Source: Streptomyces olivaceus (GTDB taxonomy: Bacteria > Actinomycetota > Actinomycetes > Streptomycetales > Streptomycetaceae). From it: a stretch of DNA of 14,667 bases. Under the pieces are notes generated by a model. That model was not told the origin of the DNA. It ran no database searches and saw only the letters and a program-made list of their open reading frames with translations. Both the position numbers and the translations under genes were made by a program. Below, in pieces: positions 14,098-14,667 of the stretch. Within the stretch, counting starts at the first letter, position 1. Each line of letters starts with the position of its first letter. Location: assembly GCF_000721235.1 (NCBI RefSeq), contig NZ_JOFH01000066.1, positions 1-14,667 of the forward strand. The letters are read 5' to 3'.

Positions 14098-14112
14098 CTC
14101 GCCCCATATGAA

Positions 14113-14352
14113 CTACTGCCCTGTCGCCCCAGGTCGGTAGTTTGGATTTGCCTGGTAGCCGCCCGAGAGCCTCCCGCGAGCGTCGACTTGCCAAGCCGCG
14201 ATGATGGCCTCAGGAGGCACAGCCCCGTTCGGATCATCGACCATGTTCCCGTCGATCTCGTAGACCCAGCCCCCTGGATTTGCCTTGGCCTCGGCAACCA
14301 GCTCGGGCGGAGGCACCCGCTGCCTACTGCGCTTCCTTCGGAAGATTCCCAC
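14113..14352 (-). CDS. Small hypothetical protein
   Basis: A 79-residue protein with a basic N-terminus (MGIFRRKRSRQR), a middle part PPELVAEAKANPGGWVYEIDG, and a C-terminal GAVPPEAIIAAWQVDARGRL...NPNYRP. I recall this as the style of a conserved actinobacterial hypothetical protein of unknown function, without a domain I can name. GTG at 14352 has GGGGAGG 8 nt upstream. Its stop lies 15 bp from the start of the IS remnant transposase, so the last few residues (GATGQ) may have been altered by the insertion. Confidence 0.75.
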   Translation of the reverse strand: MGIFRRKRSRQRVPPPELVAEAKANPGGWVYEIDGNMVDDPNGAVPPEAIIAAWQVDARGRLSGGYQANPNYRPGATGQ

Positions 14353-14421
14353 GTCTCACGCCTCCCCAGTCCTGAGGGGTGATGTTACGCAGCGCTGGAT
14401 AATCCAAACGAAGTGCCCTAA

Positions 14422-14667
14422 CTAGCGAGTCAGCGTCTCGAAGCCGACATCGTCGCAGTACTGCACAACGCGCCTCTCCGCCCCGGAGTCACTGTTGTTC
14501 ATCGCTGCCACCGTCGCCTCTGCCAAGGTGCGGCCTCCGCCAACGGTCTCATCCCGGAGCGGTCGCATCGCGAGGAAGGCGTCCTGCGCGACGGCCCCGA
14601 CCTCGTCGTACCCTGACGACTCCGGCGTGCCCGTGCCCGCCGCGTTCCGCGCCTTCTGCCACGCCCC
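14422..14667 (-). CDS. 3' end of a hypothetical gene (start outside window)
   Basis: The minus-strand frame is open from the window edge to a TAG at 14422-14424, giving 81 residues: QKARNAAGTGTPESSGYDEV, then QDAFLAMRPLRDETVGGGR, and ending VVQYCDDVGFETLTR. Codon bias is good and no competing frame is comparable. No domain is recognised. It is followed after about 70 bp by the small hypothetical gene on the same strand. Confidence 0.65.
   Translation of the reverse strand, partial: GAWQKARNAAGTGTPESSGYDEVGAVAQDAFLAMRPLRDETVGGGRTLAEATVAAMNNSDSGAERRVVQYCDDVGFETLTR

Larger units (their letters stand above)
13571..14112 (-). mobile_element. IS5-family element remnant
   Basis: Contains the truncated transposase. 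The upstream terminus should lie between the transposase GTG (14097) and the neighbouring gene (stop at 14113), but I could not identify terminal inverted repeats because the other end is deleted. The boundary at 14112 is an estimate. Confidence 0.6.

Noticed and set aside
1..14667. CRISPR arrays, tRNA or rRNA genes
   Set aside because: I saw no spaced direct repeats, cloverleaf-like structures or ribosomal RNA signatures.

Overview
The window looks like a Streptomyces (or close actinomycete) chromosome segment. GC content is high, third codon positions are strongly G/C, several starts are GTG with GGAGG ribosome sites, the promoters have the TTGACA-N17-CAGGAT form, and one gene carries a rare TTA codon. 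The core (about 1.5-13.3 kb) is a compact biosynthetic cluster whose enzyme set matches the benzastatin/virantmycin ('bez') pathway, which makes prenylated p-aminobenzoate (PABA) alkaloids.

Layout. 1-368: the tail of an unrecognised gene whose coding character fades after about base 140. 369-1530: about 1.2 kb with no convincing gene, only coding-like fragments and one possible promoter. 1531-1812: a small protein that is almost only a LuxR-type HTH. 1847-1917: a promoter with a palindrome upstream of it. 2198-4099: two SAM methyltransferases. The first is a geranyl-diphosphate C6-methyltransferase (bezA); the second resembles O-methyltransferases. 4109-4151: a strong hairpin terminator. 4250-5500 (minus): a cytochrome P450. 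5501-6155: a long intergenic region with two odd-length palindromes and a second copy of the palindrome-plus-promoter unit. 6156-10248: P450 (bezE-like), UbiA prenyltransferase (bezF-like), arylamine N-acetyltransferase (bezG-like) and AurF-type di-iron N-oxygenase (bezJ-like). 10275-13290: a fused aminodeoxychorismate synthase and a class IV PLP lyase. 13571-14097 (minus): a 3'-truncated IS5-type transposase. 14113-14667 (minus): two hypothetical genes that look unrelated to the cluster, the last cut by the window edge.

How the genes fit together (enzyme roles from published benzastatin work as I remember it; assignment here by inference). PabAB and PabC make PABA from chorismate. BezA methylates GPP at C6. 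The UbiA enzyme joins the 6-methylgeranyl group to the PABA ring. The di-iron enzyme N-hydroxylates the amine and the NAT O-acetylates the hydroxylamine. The bezE P450 then uses the N-OAc group in a nitrene-type cyclisation to indoline or tetrahydroquinoline, with water or chloride opening the aziridine. That would explain why no halogenase is needed. The other P450 and the second methyltransferase are good candidates for making the CH2-O-CH3 group.

Most interesting for follow-up. (1) Two 71-bp promoter units, 57/71 identical without gaps, each have a palindrome (GGTTT-N5-AAACC core) exactly 28 bp from the -35 box, and the small LuxR-HTH gene ends 34 bp before the first; this suggests a self-contained regulatory switch. 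(2) The only TTA codon I found in the cluster is codon 19 of pabAB, a possible bldA checkpoint on PABA supply. (3) Two palindromes with a shared TCGGA centre lie in the region between the divergent P450 genes.
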